Source: Sphingomonas pokkalii
GTDB lineage: Bacteria > Pseudomonadota > Alphaproteobacteria > Sphingomonadales > Sphingomonadaceae
NCBI RefSeq assembly: GCF_003096275.1
Contig: NZ_QENQ01000001.1
Location: 1,481,855-1,545,854, forward strand
DNA length: 64,000 bases
Direction: 5' to 3'
Part shown: positions 35,157-42,603 of the stretch, piece after piece
Layout: every line of letters begins with the position of its first letter
How positions within the stretch are numbered: position 1 is the first letter of the stretch
Notes under the pieces: model-generated
The model's database searches: none
What the model was told of the DNA's origin: nothing
Seen by the model: only the letters and a program-made list of their open reading frames with translations
Translations under genes and position numbers: made by a program

Positions 35157-35624
35157 ATGGCAACTGTTTTGGGTCGTGCGGACGAACCGGGTGAAGGCGT
35201 TCCTCCTGCAGCGAATGACGGCGGATCGAGCTACCGTCCGAGTGATGACGAAGAGTTCATGAATCCCAGGCAGCAGGAATATTTCCGCGCCAAGCTGAAT
35301 GGCTGGAAGGATGCGATCTACCGGGAGGCAGCGGGAACCCTGAACCAGCTCCAGGCCGATTCGCTGCGGGAAGCCGACCTTACTGACCGTGCATCAAGCG
35401 AAACCGATTGGTCCATCGAACTGCGTACCCGCGATCGTCAGCGCAAGCTGATTGCGAAGATCGATGCAGCGCTGCGCCGGATTGACGAAGGCGAATATGG
35501 CTATTGCGAAGTCACCGGCGAGCCGATTCCACTCGCTCGGTTGGAAGCGCGGCCAACAGCGACGATGACGGTAGAGGCCCAGGAACGGCACGAGCGGAAC
35601 GAAAAAATCAGCCGCGAGGAGTGA
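35157..35624 (+). CDS. dksA: RNA polymerase-binding factor DksA, single-cysteine type
   Basis: DksA binds the RNA polymerase secondary channel and, with ppGpp, resets transcription during starvation. The 155-residue protein has the coiled coil with the tip motif DLTDRAS (aspartates at 74 and 77) and the C-terminal RLEARPTAT segment. Only one of the four zinc-finger cysteines remains (C117 in GYCEVTGEPI), a form common in alphaproteobacteria and expected to fold without zinc. It starts at the ATG at 35157. Confidence 0.93.
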   Translation: MATVLGRADEPGEGVPPAANDGGSSYRPSDDEEFMNPRQQEYFRAKLNGWKDAIYREAAGTLNQLQADSLREADLTDRASSETDWSIELRTRDRQRKLIAKIDAALRRIDEGEYGYCEVTGEPIPLARLEARPTATMTVEAQERHERNEKISREE

Positions 35625-35733
35625 CAGGGTTTACCGCTTCGTAGAAGTACGAGGGCTGATTCGGGTTAATCCTTTTGTTAAGGATTTCCTGGCTACGCAT
35701 TGTTGCGTGGGAATCTGCCTTTGAGAGTGTCGA

Positions 35734-36108
35734 ATGGATCAGCAATCGTACATTCCGGCTAGCGCGCTCTCGGCGGATGATTTTGCCGGCAAGCGTAGCG
35801 GTGCCCGCGATAGCCTGTTGTTGACAGCGCAGCTTCGTGTGGATGGAGAAGCTGTCGGTCAGGTGCGGGTCCGCAACCTATCGGCCGGGGGCCTGATGGC
35901 CGAATATCCGGAGCCGATCGGGTTGCGCGCGCCCGTGGAGATCGAAGTCCGCGGCGTCGGCTGGGTTTCCGGCAAGATCGCTTGGGCCGCAGAGGGCCGA
36001 GTGGGTGTTGCGTTCGACCATGAAATTGATCCCAAGCTGGCCCGGAAGCCGGTTGGCGGCGGTGCGCAGACGCCAGCCTATGTGAAGCCACTCATCACCC
36101 GGCGTTGA
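35734..36108 (+). CDS. PilZ domain protein
   Basis: A 124-residue protein consisting of one PilZ domain. The N-terminal basic stretch KRSGARDSLLL is the c-di-GMP-binding arginine region, and VRNLSAGGLMAEYP is the (D/N)xSxxG motif, here NLSAGG. This would make it a small c-di-GMP receptor, though the first motif is KRxxxR-like rather than a clean RxxxR. It is 110 bases after dksA on the same strand. Its target is unknown; the window also encodes two c-di-GMP enzymes. Confidence 0.82.
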   Translation: MDQQSYIPASALSADDFAGKRSGARDSLLLTAQLRVDGEAVGQVRVRNLSAGGLMAEYPEPIGLRAPVEIEVRGVGWVSGKIAWAAEGRVGVAFDHEIDPKLARKPVGGGAQTPAYVKPLITRR

Positions 36109-36305
36109 AGGCGGGGCGGCGCTACTGCCATCTTGCACCATGATGTGCTGACCGGGGCGCGGATATCCGGCGCACTAGCGCCTCCGATTTGGTGGAATAA
36201 TCAAGGGTGCTGGGGATTGGTCCGGCGGTGTGGGAGCCACGGGTGATCGCGCGAACCGCAATCCGCGCGATCGGTTCGTTGGTGAATAAGCTGTGGAAGG
36301 ATCGA

Positions 36306-36458
36306 TTATCGCTGCATCTCTTCCTTGACGCGCAGTTTCGCTTTCTTCAATTGGGCTAACAGTATCTGGTCGGGGAGGGGGCGTTGCGACTCCGCGGCGA
36401 TTCGCTTGTCCAGGTGCGAATGTTTGGCGTTAAGTGCCGAAATATGCGCATTGTGCAT
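36306..36458 (-). CDS. Small YdcH-like (DUF465) protein
   Basis: A 50-residue helical protein with the YdcH/DUF465 pattern: ISALNAKHSHLDKRIAAES, then LLAQLKKAKLRVKEEM. It would form a short helical hairpin or coiled coil. The ATG at 36458 is chosen because the longer frame upstream has no family likeness. It diverges from a second protein of the same type, with 159 bases between the starts. The function is unknown. Confidence 0.75.
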   Translation of the reverse strand: MHNAHISALNAKHSHLDKRIAAESQRPLPDQILLAQLKKAKLRVKEEMQR

Positions 36459-36617
36459 GGAAGCGTTCCTCCTTGGTACGTCTAGGGGGCACCAACTACA
36501 CCATGTTTCTCCGCTTTTGTCGCGTGCAGAATCTTCCCTGATCGACAGATTGGCGAAAACCCGCGATGGGTTGCTGCGCGGGCGAGTGTGTCGTCCGGCA
36601 AGCGTTGGGGGGCAGGG

Positions 36618-36815
36618 ATGGACGACAGCGATATCCGGCGGCGTCTGGAAGCGGTGCGTGCAGAGCATCGCGATCTGGATGCGGACATCGCGACCTTGAT
36701 CGAGGGTGGCAACGGCGATCAACTGCAGATCGCGCGATTGAAGAAGCGTAAGCTGAAGCTGCGCGACGAGATTTCGCTGCTAGAGGATCATTTGATTCCC
36801 GATATCATCGCATGA
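36618..36815 (+). CDS. Second YdcH-like (DUF465) protein
   Basis: A 65-residue protein with the same helical layout: RRRLEAVRAEHRDLDADIAT, then LQIARLKKRKLKLRDEISLL. The ATG at 36618 follows a GGGGGGCAGGG stretch that can act as ribosome binding site; a GTG 30 bases upstream is less likely. It reads in the same direction as the DUF1465 gene that follows. The two divergent YdcH-like genes are paralogues, but their role is unknown. Confidence 0.78.
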   Translation: MDDSDIRRRLEAVRAEHRDLDADIATLIEGGNGDQLQIARLKKRKLKLRDEISLLEDHLIPDIIA

Positions 36816-36887
36816 GCCCCGGAGCGGGACGGCGCTGCTGCACATTTGGGCTTTTCCGGGCGTTCCGACCTGTGGCACGGCATAGCG

Positions 36888-37346
36888 ATGCATGCTGAGG
36901 GGGCGCTCAAGATTCACCGCAAGCTGGTAGACTCGCTGTATGTCGAGGCGATGGTGCTTGCCGATGAGGCGAGGGGATATTTCGACCATCTCGGGCGCGA
37001 AGAGCGCGAAAGGCTCTGTGCGCTAAACCGCGTCGCCTTCTCATGTGAGTCGCTGAAAGTAACGACGCGGCTCATGCACATCATCGCTTGGCTGCTGACG
37101 CAGCGTGCCGTCGACGCTGGCGAATTGAGCGTCGAAGATGCACGCGCGCCGGCTCGGCGCATGGGGGAGGCGCCGGAAACCGATCCGATGCTACTCGAAG
37201 ATCTGCCCGAACAGGCCGTTTTGATCATCCGGGCGAGCCAGGATCTGTATCGCCGGGTATCGCGCCTGGATACGGCTGCCGATGTCCCGGTGGGGGTGAC
37301 CAGTCCGGCCCGCCGGATGCTGGACCGGCTCGCCCGGGCTTTCTAA
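36888..37346 (+). CDS. DUF1465 family protein, RcdA homologue
   Basis: A 152-residue all-helical protein of DUF1465, the family that includes Caulobacter RcdA, an adaptor that helps ClpXP degrade cell-cycle regulators such as CtrA. Typical segments are LVDSLYVEAMVLADEARGYFD, ESLKVTTRLMHIIAWLLTQ and EQAVLIIRASQDLYRRVSRLD. The ATG at 36888 gives a usual N-terminus; a TTG at 36846 is possible. Its stop overlaps the convergent NMO-type gene stop (CTAA). Confidence 0.88.
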   Translation: MHAEGALKIHRKLVDSLYVEAMVLADEARGYFDHLGREERERLCALNRVAFSCESLKVTTRLMHIIAWLLTQRAVDAGELSVEDARAPARRMGEAPETDPMLLEDLPEQAVLIIRASQDLYRRVSRLDTAADVPVGVTSPARRMLDRLARAF

Positions 37347-38293
37347 CCGCTGGCGAGCAGTCGCGTCTTGGCCGCGGCATACTCGCTCGCGAGGCGTTCG
37401 ATCCGCACGGCGGCGGGTTCGATCGCATGGACGGCGCCGATGCCCTGGCCCGATCCCCAGATTTCCTTCCATGCCTTCGCGCCGGCGAAGTTCATCGCGC
37501 TGGGATCGCTTTCGGGAAGGTTGTCGGGATCAAGTCCGGCGGCGACAATCGAGGCGCGAAGATAGTTGCCGTGCACACCCGTGAAGAGGTTTGAATAGAC
37601 GATATCGTCTGCCCTGCCGTCGACAATCGCCTGCTTGTAGGCCGCCACCGCGTTGGCTTCGTTCGTGGCGATGAAGGGCGAGCCAATATAGGCCAGGTCC
37701 GCGCCTATCGCCTGCGCCGCGAGGATCGCGCCGCCGGTCGCGATCGATCCGGAAAGTGCGATCGGCCCGTCGAACCAGTCGCGTACTTCCTGGACGAGCG
37801 CAAAGGGGCTCAGCTTCCCGGCATGGCCGCCTGCGCCCGTTGCCACCAGGATCAATCCGTCGGCGCCTTTTTCTATTGCCTTGTGAGCAAAGCGATCGTC
37901 AATAACGTCGTGTAGCGTGATGCCGCCCCAGTTGTGAACCGCGTCGTTCAGTTCGGGGCGGGCGCCCAGCGAGGTGATGACGATCGGCACCTTCCATTTT
38001 GCGCAGGTCGCCAGATCCTCTTCCAGCCGCGGGTTGGAGCGGTGGACGATCTGGTTGACGGCGAATGGCGCCGCCGGGCGATCGGGATGGTCGCGATCCC
38101 ATGCCGCGAGCGCCTCCGTGATCTGATGCAGCCATTCGTCGAGCTGGCTCTGCGGCCGCGCGTTGAGCGCCGGGAAGGAGCCGACGATCCCGGCGGTGCA
38201 TTGCGCGATCACCAGATCGGGAACCGAGATGATGAACAGCGGCGAGCCGATGACCGGGAGCCGCAGACGATCGAACAGCGCGGGAAGTGCCAT
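37343..38293 (-). CDS. Nitronate monooxygenase-type flavoprotein
   Basis: A 316-residue FMN enzyme of the nitronate monooxygenase (2-nitropropane dioxygenase)/FabK-like family. The barrel has LRLPVIGSPLFIISVPDLV, KWKVPIVITSLGARPELN, ADGLILVATGAGGHAG and the flavin-binding ALSGSIATGGAILAAQAIGAD with IGSPF. The physiological substrate cannot be told. It stands alone, convergent with the RcdA homologue. Confidence 0.9.
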   Translation of the reverse strand: MALPALFDRLRLPVIGSPLFIISVPDLVIAQCTAGIVGSFPALNARPQSQLDEWLHQITEALAAWDRDHPDRPAAPFAVNQIVHRSNPRLEEDLATCAKWKVPIVITSLGARPELNDAVHNWGGITLHDVIDDRFAHKAIEKGADGLILVATGAGGHAGKLSPFALVQEVRDWFDGPIALSGSIATGGAILAAQAIGADLAYIGSPFIATNEANAVAAYKQAIVDGRADDIVYSNLFTGVHGNYLRASIVAAGLDPDNLPESDPSAMNFAGAKAWKEIWGSGQGIGAVHAIEPAAVRIERLASEYAAAKTRLLASG

Positions 38294-38404
38294 GCGACAA
38301 AGTGATACCGTAACGACGAACGCTGTCTAGGCGCGGCGAACGGACGCTACGGAATGCGCCGCCACGCGGCGGCCTGCGGCGCTACCCGCGATGCGAATCG
38401 CGGC

Positions 38405-38929
38405 TTAATCGAGTCGCGTCAGCCCCTGCGCATAGGTCGTTGCCTTGGCGGCGTAGAGCGCGGCGCTGGCGCGGAGCATCGCCTTTTGCGCGTCGTCGAG
38501 CGGGCGGACGGCACGCGCCGGGCTTCCGACGATCAGGTGGCCGGCCGGAAACTCTTTCCCTTCCGTCACCAGCGCGCCGGCGCCGACCAGGCAATCCGGG
38601 CCGATGACGGCGCGGTTCAGCACAATCGCTCCCATGCCGATCAGCACGCGATCGCCGATCGTGCAGCCGTGCAGCACGGCATGGTGCCCGACCGTCACCT
38701 CCTCGCCGATCGTCAGCGGCGCGCCGGGATCGGAATGGAGCATCGCACCTTCCTGAATGTTGGTGCGCGCGCCGATCGCTATCGGGGTGTTGTCTGCCCG
38801 CACCACGGCGCCGAACCAGATGCTGGCAGCTGCACCGACGCGGACATCGGCGATAAGTTCGGCGCTGGGAGCGATCCAGGCATCGGGCGCGACCTGCGGC
38901 GCGATCCCGTCGAGGCTGTAGCGCGGCAC
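38405..38929 (-). CDS. Gamma carbonic anhydrase-like hexapeptide-repeat protein
   Basis: A 174-residue left-handed beta-helix protein with hexapeptide repeats (VRVGAAASIWFGAVVRADNT, IGARTNIQEGAMLH, CTIGDRVLIGMGAIVLN). Three histidines (H-S in MLHSDPG, and GHHAVLHG) match the zinc ligands of gamma carbonic anhydrases. The start is a GTG at 38929 (PRYSLDGIAPQV), with no strong ribosome binding site. Carbonic anhydrase activity is possible but not certain, as many members have other or unknown roles. It is seven bases after a small membrane-protein gene. Confidence 0.86.
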   Translation of the reverse strand: MPRYSLDGIAPQVAPDAWIAPSAELIADVRVGAAASIWFGAVVRADNTPIAIGARTNIQEGAMLHSDPGAPLTIGEEVTVGHHAVLHGCTIGDRVLIGMGAIVLNRAVIGPDCLVGAGALVTEGKEFPAGHLIVGSPARAVRPLDDAQKAMLRASAALYAAKATTYAQGLTRLD

Positions 38930-38933
38930 GATG

Positions 38934-39170
38934 TTAGAAGAGCGGCGCGCTGAAATCGCTCGGCAGCGGCATATTGACGCCAAGCGCGAAGGCAAGGGCG
39001 ACCGCGCCCATCAGCAGCGCCAGCGTCGAGGAGAGCGAGAAAAGGCCCCAGCCGACCATCGTCACCATCGGAGAATCCTGGCGTTGTTCACGTCGATTGC
39101 GCTGCATCGTCATCAGCACGAAACCCGATGCCATTGCATAGACAAAGACGAAGAATTCAGCCACGTCCAC
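38934..39170 (-). CDS. Small two-helix membrane protein
   Basis: A 78-residue protein with two hydrophobic segments: EFFVFVYAMASGFVLMTM near the N-terminus and a second around residues 40-65. It starts with a GTG at 39170 or 39164, and no ribosome binding site decides between them. It reads into the carbonic-anhydrase-like gene with a four-base gap. I recognise no family. Confidence 0.6.
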   Translation of the reverse strand: MDVAEFFVFVYAMASGFVLMTMQRNRREQRQDSPMVTMVGWGLFSLSSTLALLMGAVALAFALGVNMPLPSDFSAPLF

Positions 39171-39291
39171 CCACCCCGATCTTGCTCGCAGTGACCGCTA
39201 ACCCGTTCAGCTTCAACCATCAATCCAGGGTAATTGCGGACTGTCGCACCCATGCGCATTTTGGCCGCAACCGCCGGGAACCTTTTTGCCT

Positions 39292-40755
39292 TCAAAGCGT
39301 AACGCCGCGCTTCCAGATCGCGATCTCGCGCTCGCCATTGCGCTCCGCCGCCGTTTCCAGGCCCGAGGCGATCTCCGCAATCCGCCCCAGCAAGGCCTCG
39401 GCAGCTGCTTCCATGCCGGATGCCAGCACTTGCCCGGCATCGAAATCGATCCAGCCCGGCTTGCGTGCGGCGAGATCGCTGTTCGAAGCGATCTTCACCG
39501 TCGGCACCGGAAACCCCAGCGGCGTGCCGCGTCCCGTGGTAAAGAGGATGACGGTGGCGCCAGCCGCGGCAAGTGCGGTGGACGAGACCGCGTCGTTGCC
39601 CGGCGCTTCCAGCAGCGTGAGCCCGCGCCGGCCGACGCGCGCGCCATAGGGCAGCACGTCGGTAACCGTCGCGTGGCCCGCTTTCTGCACCGCGCCGAGC
39701 GACTTTTCCTCCAGCGTGGTGATCCCGCCGGCGATGTTGCCCGGCGAAGGGTTCTCCGAAACCGGTTCGCCATGCCGGGTGAAATAGCCCTTGAAGCCGT
39801 TGACCATGGCGACGATCGAATCGAAAACCTCGAGCGTCTCCGCGCGTGCCATCAGCAACTGTTCGGCGCCGAAGATTTCGGGAATTTCCGTGAGGATCGC
39901 CGTGCCGCCCGCGGCGGTGACCGCGTCGCTCATCCGGCCCACCAGAGGGTTGGCGGTAAGCCCCGAAAACCCATCCGATCCGCCACATTTCACGCCGAGC
40001 ACGAGGTCGGCGATCGGGGCGGGCGCGCGCACAGCCTGTTCGGCCTGCGCCACCAGCGCCTCCACCAGCGCCAGGCCTTCCTCTACCTCATCGCCGGCGG
40101 CCTGGGCGCCGATGGTGCGGAGATTGGGTTGGGTGATGCCGGGCAGCAATCCCGCCATCTGGTTCGATTCGCAGCCGAGCCCGACAAGCAGCACGCCGCC
40201 CGCATTCGGATGGTTGGCAAGCGCGGCGAGGATCGCCCGCGTGCCTTCGAGGTCATCGCCGAGCTGCGAGCAGCCGAATGGATGGGCGAAGGCGTGGACG
40301 CCATCGACCCGGCCGGCGAAACGTGCGGCAGCCCGCGCGGCGATCTTCTCCGCCGTCCGCCCTACGCAGCCGACGGTGGGCAGGATCCATATCTCGTTCC
40401 GGGTACCCACCCGGCCATCGGCACGGCGATAGCCAAGGAAGGTCGGTGCCGCCGCACGCGGACCCGGCGTTTCGAAGGCCGGGCGATAGCTGTAGCTGCC
40501 GCTGCTTTCCAACGCGGTGCGGACATTGTGGGTGTGAACATGTTCACCCGGCGCGATTGCCTGTCTCGCATGGCCGATCGGGAAGCCGAACTTGTGCACC
40601 GGCGCGCCGGATTCGACCGCACGGATGGCGACCTTGTGCCCTTTCGGCACATCGGAGGCTACCGTAACGCCCAAGGCGGATTCCCCCGCACGGACATCGC
40701 GAAGCGTGGTCGCGACGTCGTCGCGCGGGTCGATCTGAAACAGGGCGAGGCTCAT
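39292..40755 (-). CDS. uxaA: Altronate dehydratase-type (UxaA) enzyme
   Basis: UxaA-family enzymes dehydrate sugar acids, D-altronate in hexuronate catabolism, D-galactarate in related members. The 487-residue protein has an N-terminal SAF domain (about residues 14-90) and the catalytic part with YRRADGRVGTRNEIWILPTV, HPFGCSQLG, VKCGGSDGFSGLTANP and IFTTGRGTP-like LFTTGRGTPLG. No uxaB, uxaC or kdgK is nearby, so the substrate is inferred from family only. It stands alone, 121 bases after a small membrane-protein gene. Confidence 0.88.
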   Translation of the reverse strand: MSLALFQIDPRDDVATTLRDVRAGESALGVTVASDVPKGHKVAIRAVESGAPVHKFGFPIGHARQAIAPGEHVHTHNVRTALESSGSYSYRPAFETPGPRAAAPTFLGYRRADGRVGTRNEIWILPTVGCVGRTAEKIAARAAARFAGRVDGVHAFAHPFGCSQLGDDLEGTRAILAALANHPNAGGVLLVGLGCESNQMAGLLPGITQPNLRTIGAQAAGDEVEEGLALVEALVAQAEQAVRAPAPIADLVLGVKCGGSDGFSGLTANPLVGRMSDAVTAAGGTAILTEIPEIFGAEQLLMARAETLEVFDSIVAMVNGFKGYFTRHGEPVSENPSPGNIAGGITTLEEKSLGAVQKAGHATVTDVLPYGARVGRRGLTLLEAPGNDAVSSTALAAAGATVILFTTGRGTPLGFPVPTVKIASNSDLAARKPGWIDFDAGQVLASGMEAAAEALLGRIAEIASGLETAAERNGEREIAIWKRGVTL

Positions 40756-41020
40756 GCGCCGCTTCGTACTGCGCGTCCCCCCGGCGGTCTACCCGGTGCA
40801 GTGGCGGCCCGACGCGGGCGCGATCGCGCATTGGGGCGGGGGTGTCCAACTGCGCGCTCGTACGATGGCTGGGTTAACTGGCGGCGCTGGCCGATATACC
40901 GTCTATCTATGGTAAATGGATGTGACATAGATGTCGCGTACGTATTTCCCCGGAAGGGTCGCATCCGGGTGGATCGGTTCCAGTAACGTTAACCCGAGCA
41001 GCTGCAAGGAGGCTGCGACA

Positions 41021-41041
41021 ATGGGAAGAGGGTCGGAGTGA
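41021..41041 (+). CDS. Six-codon leader ORF coupled to the diguanylate cyclase
   Basis: ATG at 41021 opens a six-codon frame (MGRGSE) ending in TGA at 41039-41041. It has a much stronger ribosome binding site (AAGGAGG at 41006-41012, eight bases upstream) than the diguanylate cyclase itself. The stop overlaps the cyclase GTG start by four bases (GTGA), so ribosomes finishing this frame could restart on the cyclase. It is inferred, not proven translated. Confidence 0.5.
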   Translation: MGRGSE

Positions 41042-41979
41042 ACGCACCGCCAGAACGGTCTGCGTTGGTTGCGGTGTTGATGCGCAGCTTTCGCTGGACG
41101 ATGACGTTGGAGCGCAGACAAGCCGTGCGCGCGGTTGCGATCAGTTTCGCGACCGTGGTCGCATTCGATATCATGTCGGGGCCGCAAATCTCTCCCAGCA
41201 TGGGGTATGTCTTCGTCGAATGCCTCGCGGCGTGGACTCTGCGGGAAGCGGCCGGCATTGCCGTGGTCCTGCTCTGCGTGCTGGCGAATTCGCTGATCAA
41301 CGGTATCGGCATTGTTGCGTTTGGCGTGCCGGGCACCTTCTCCGCCGGAGTCACCTTGTGGAACATGGGTACGCGCACCCTCACCGCGATCATGATCGTG
41401 CTGATGGTGGCGACCCTGCGGCACTCCATCGATCGGGAGCGCTGGCGCGCCTCGACCGATTATCTGACGCAATCGCTCAATCGCGGCGCCTTTCGCAGCC
41501 GCCTCGAGCGCGTTGCGAAACTGGCGCATCGTCGCCACGCGAAGCTGTTGCTCGCCTATATGGATCTGGATGGGTTCAAGGCTGTTAACGATCTGCACGG
41601 CCATTCGGCGGGAGACCTGGTACTGCGGCGCTTCGCAGACGAGGCGCGTGCCCGCATCCGCGCCGGCGATCTGTTTGCCCGTGTCGGCGGGGACGAGTTC
41701 TGTGCGCTGTTGGTCATCGAGCAGGGGGCCGCACCCGAACAGGTTGCGGAAAGCCTCCACGCCCGGCTTAGCGATGCCCTGGGCATGACCGGATTTGGCG
41801 TCACCTGCAGTATGGGCGCGGTCATTCTCGACCCGGTCGCCTCGCTGGATACGGAGCGGCTGATTTCCCTGGCAGACCAAGCAATGCTGGAAGTGAAGCG
41901 GAACGGCAAGGATGCGATCCGCATCGCCTTCGACCATCCCGATGAAATCGGCCAACTTCGGGCGAGGAGGGCGGCATGA
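41038..41979 (+). CDS. Membrane diguanylate cyclase (GGDEF) with I-site
   Basis: A 313-residue protein with three to four membrane segments (about residues 25-130) and a C-terminal GGDEF domain. The catalytic motif is RVGGDEFCALL, with VNDLHGHSAGDLVL upstream. RAGD precedes GGDEF by five residues, the inhibitory-site spacing, so c-di-GMP should feedback-inhibit it. The start is a GTG at 41038 with poor ribosome binding, next to a coupled leader frame. The next gene, a GAF protein, overlaps it by four bases (ATGA). Confidence 0.93.
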   Translation: MNAPPERSALVAVLMRSFRWTMTLERRQAVRAVAISFATVVAFDIMSGPQISPSMGYVFVECLAAWTLREAAGIAVVLLCVLANSLINGIGIVAFGVPGTFSAGVTLWNMGTRTLTAIMIVLMVATLRHSIDRERWRASTDYLTQSLNRGAFRSRLERVAKLAHRRHAKLLLAYMDLDGFKAVNDLHGHSAGDLVLRRFADEARARIRAGDLFARVGGDEFCALLVIEQGAAPEQVAESLHARLSDALGMTGFGVTCSMGAVILDPVASLDTERLISLADQAMLEVKRNGKDAIRIAFDHPDEIGQLRARRAA

Positions 41980-42482
41980 CGCTGCAATTCTTCTCGGCCG
42001 CCTTTCGGCCCTATGACGAGGCCGCGCGCCAACGGGCCGTCGATGCGATGCCGCCGATTGCGGCCGACGATGCCCGGATGCACGCGATCCTTGAACGGGT
42101 GCAATCGGTCCTGAAGACGCCGATGGCGATGTTGACCATTATCGATGGCGATGTGCAGCGCATGCCGATCGCCATCGGCATGGAGCGGATGACCATCAGC
42201 CGGGCAATCACCTTCTGCGGCCACACCATCGCGGAGCCGGATGGAATGTTGTGCGTGCCCGATCTCCGCGCCGATCGGCGGTTCCGATCCAACCCTATGG
42301 TCGTGGGTGAAATGGGTGTCCGCTTTTATGCCGGTGCACGCGTCATGTGGGGCGGCAACCCGGTCGGGGCGATTTGCGGGGTCGACACGCGCCCGCATGG
42401 GCGGCTTTCGGTCGCGCAACGTACCGAACTGGCGATTCTAGCCGCCGCCGCTGCGGCTGGCATCGCCGCGCGTTCCGCGTAA
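41976..42482 (+). CDS. GAF domain protein coupled to the diguanylate cyclase
   Basis: A 168-residue cytosolic protein that is essentially a single GAF domain: ILERVQSVLKTPMAMLTIID, then DGDVQRMPIAIGMERM, CGHTIAEPDGMLCVPDLRAD, VRFYAGARVMWGGNPVGAICGVD. GAF domains often bind small ligands and regulate GGDEF domains in cis; here the module is separate and coupled to the cyclase by an ATGA overlap, suggesting a partner. The ligand is unknown. Confidence 0.87.
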   Translation: MTLQFFSAAFRPYDEAARQRAVDAMPPIAADDARMHAILERVQSVLKTPMAMLTIIDGDVQRMPIAIGMERMTISRAITFCGHTIAEPDGMLCVPDLRADRRFRSNPMVVGEMGVRFYAGARVMWGGNPVGAICGVDTRPHGRLSVAQRTELAILAAAAAAGIAARSA

Positions 42483-42576
42483 CCGGAAGAATCGCCGGCC
42501 CCAGAAAGTGGTTGACACTATCTTCATCGCTTGAGAATGACCCCTATTTATAAAGCCGATTTTTTCGGCGCGTTAA

Positions 42577-42590
42577 TGTAACCGGTTACA
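42577..42590. promoter_or_regulatory. LacI-type operator before the first TonB-dependent receptor
   Basis: TGTAACCGGTTACA is a perfect 14-base palindrome 13 bases before the receptor ATG, in its leader and just downstream of AT-rich TATTTATAAAG that may be the -10 region. The central AACCGGTT is typical of LacI-family sites. Two near-identical copies lie at 52212 and 53358 around the lacI gene. Confidence 0.82.
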
Positions 42591-42603
42591 AGTCGTAGAG
42601 GGG

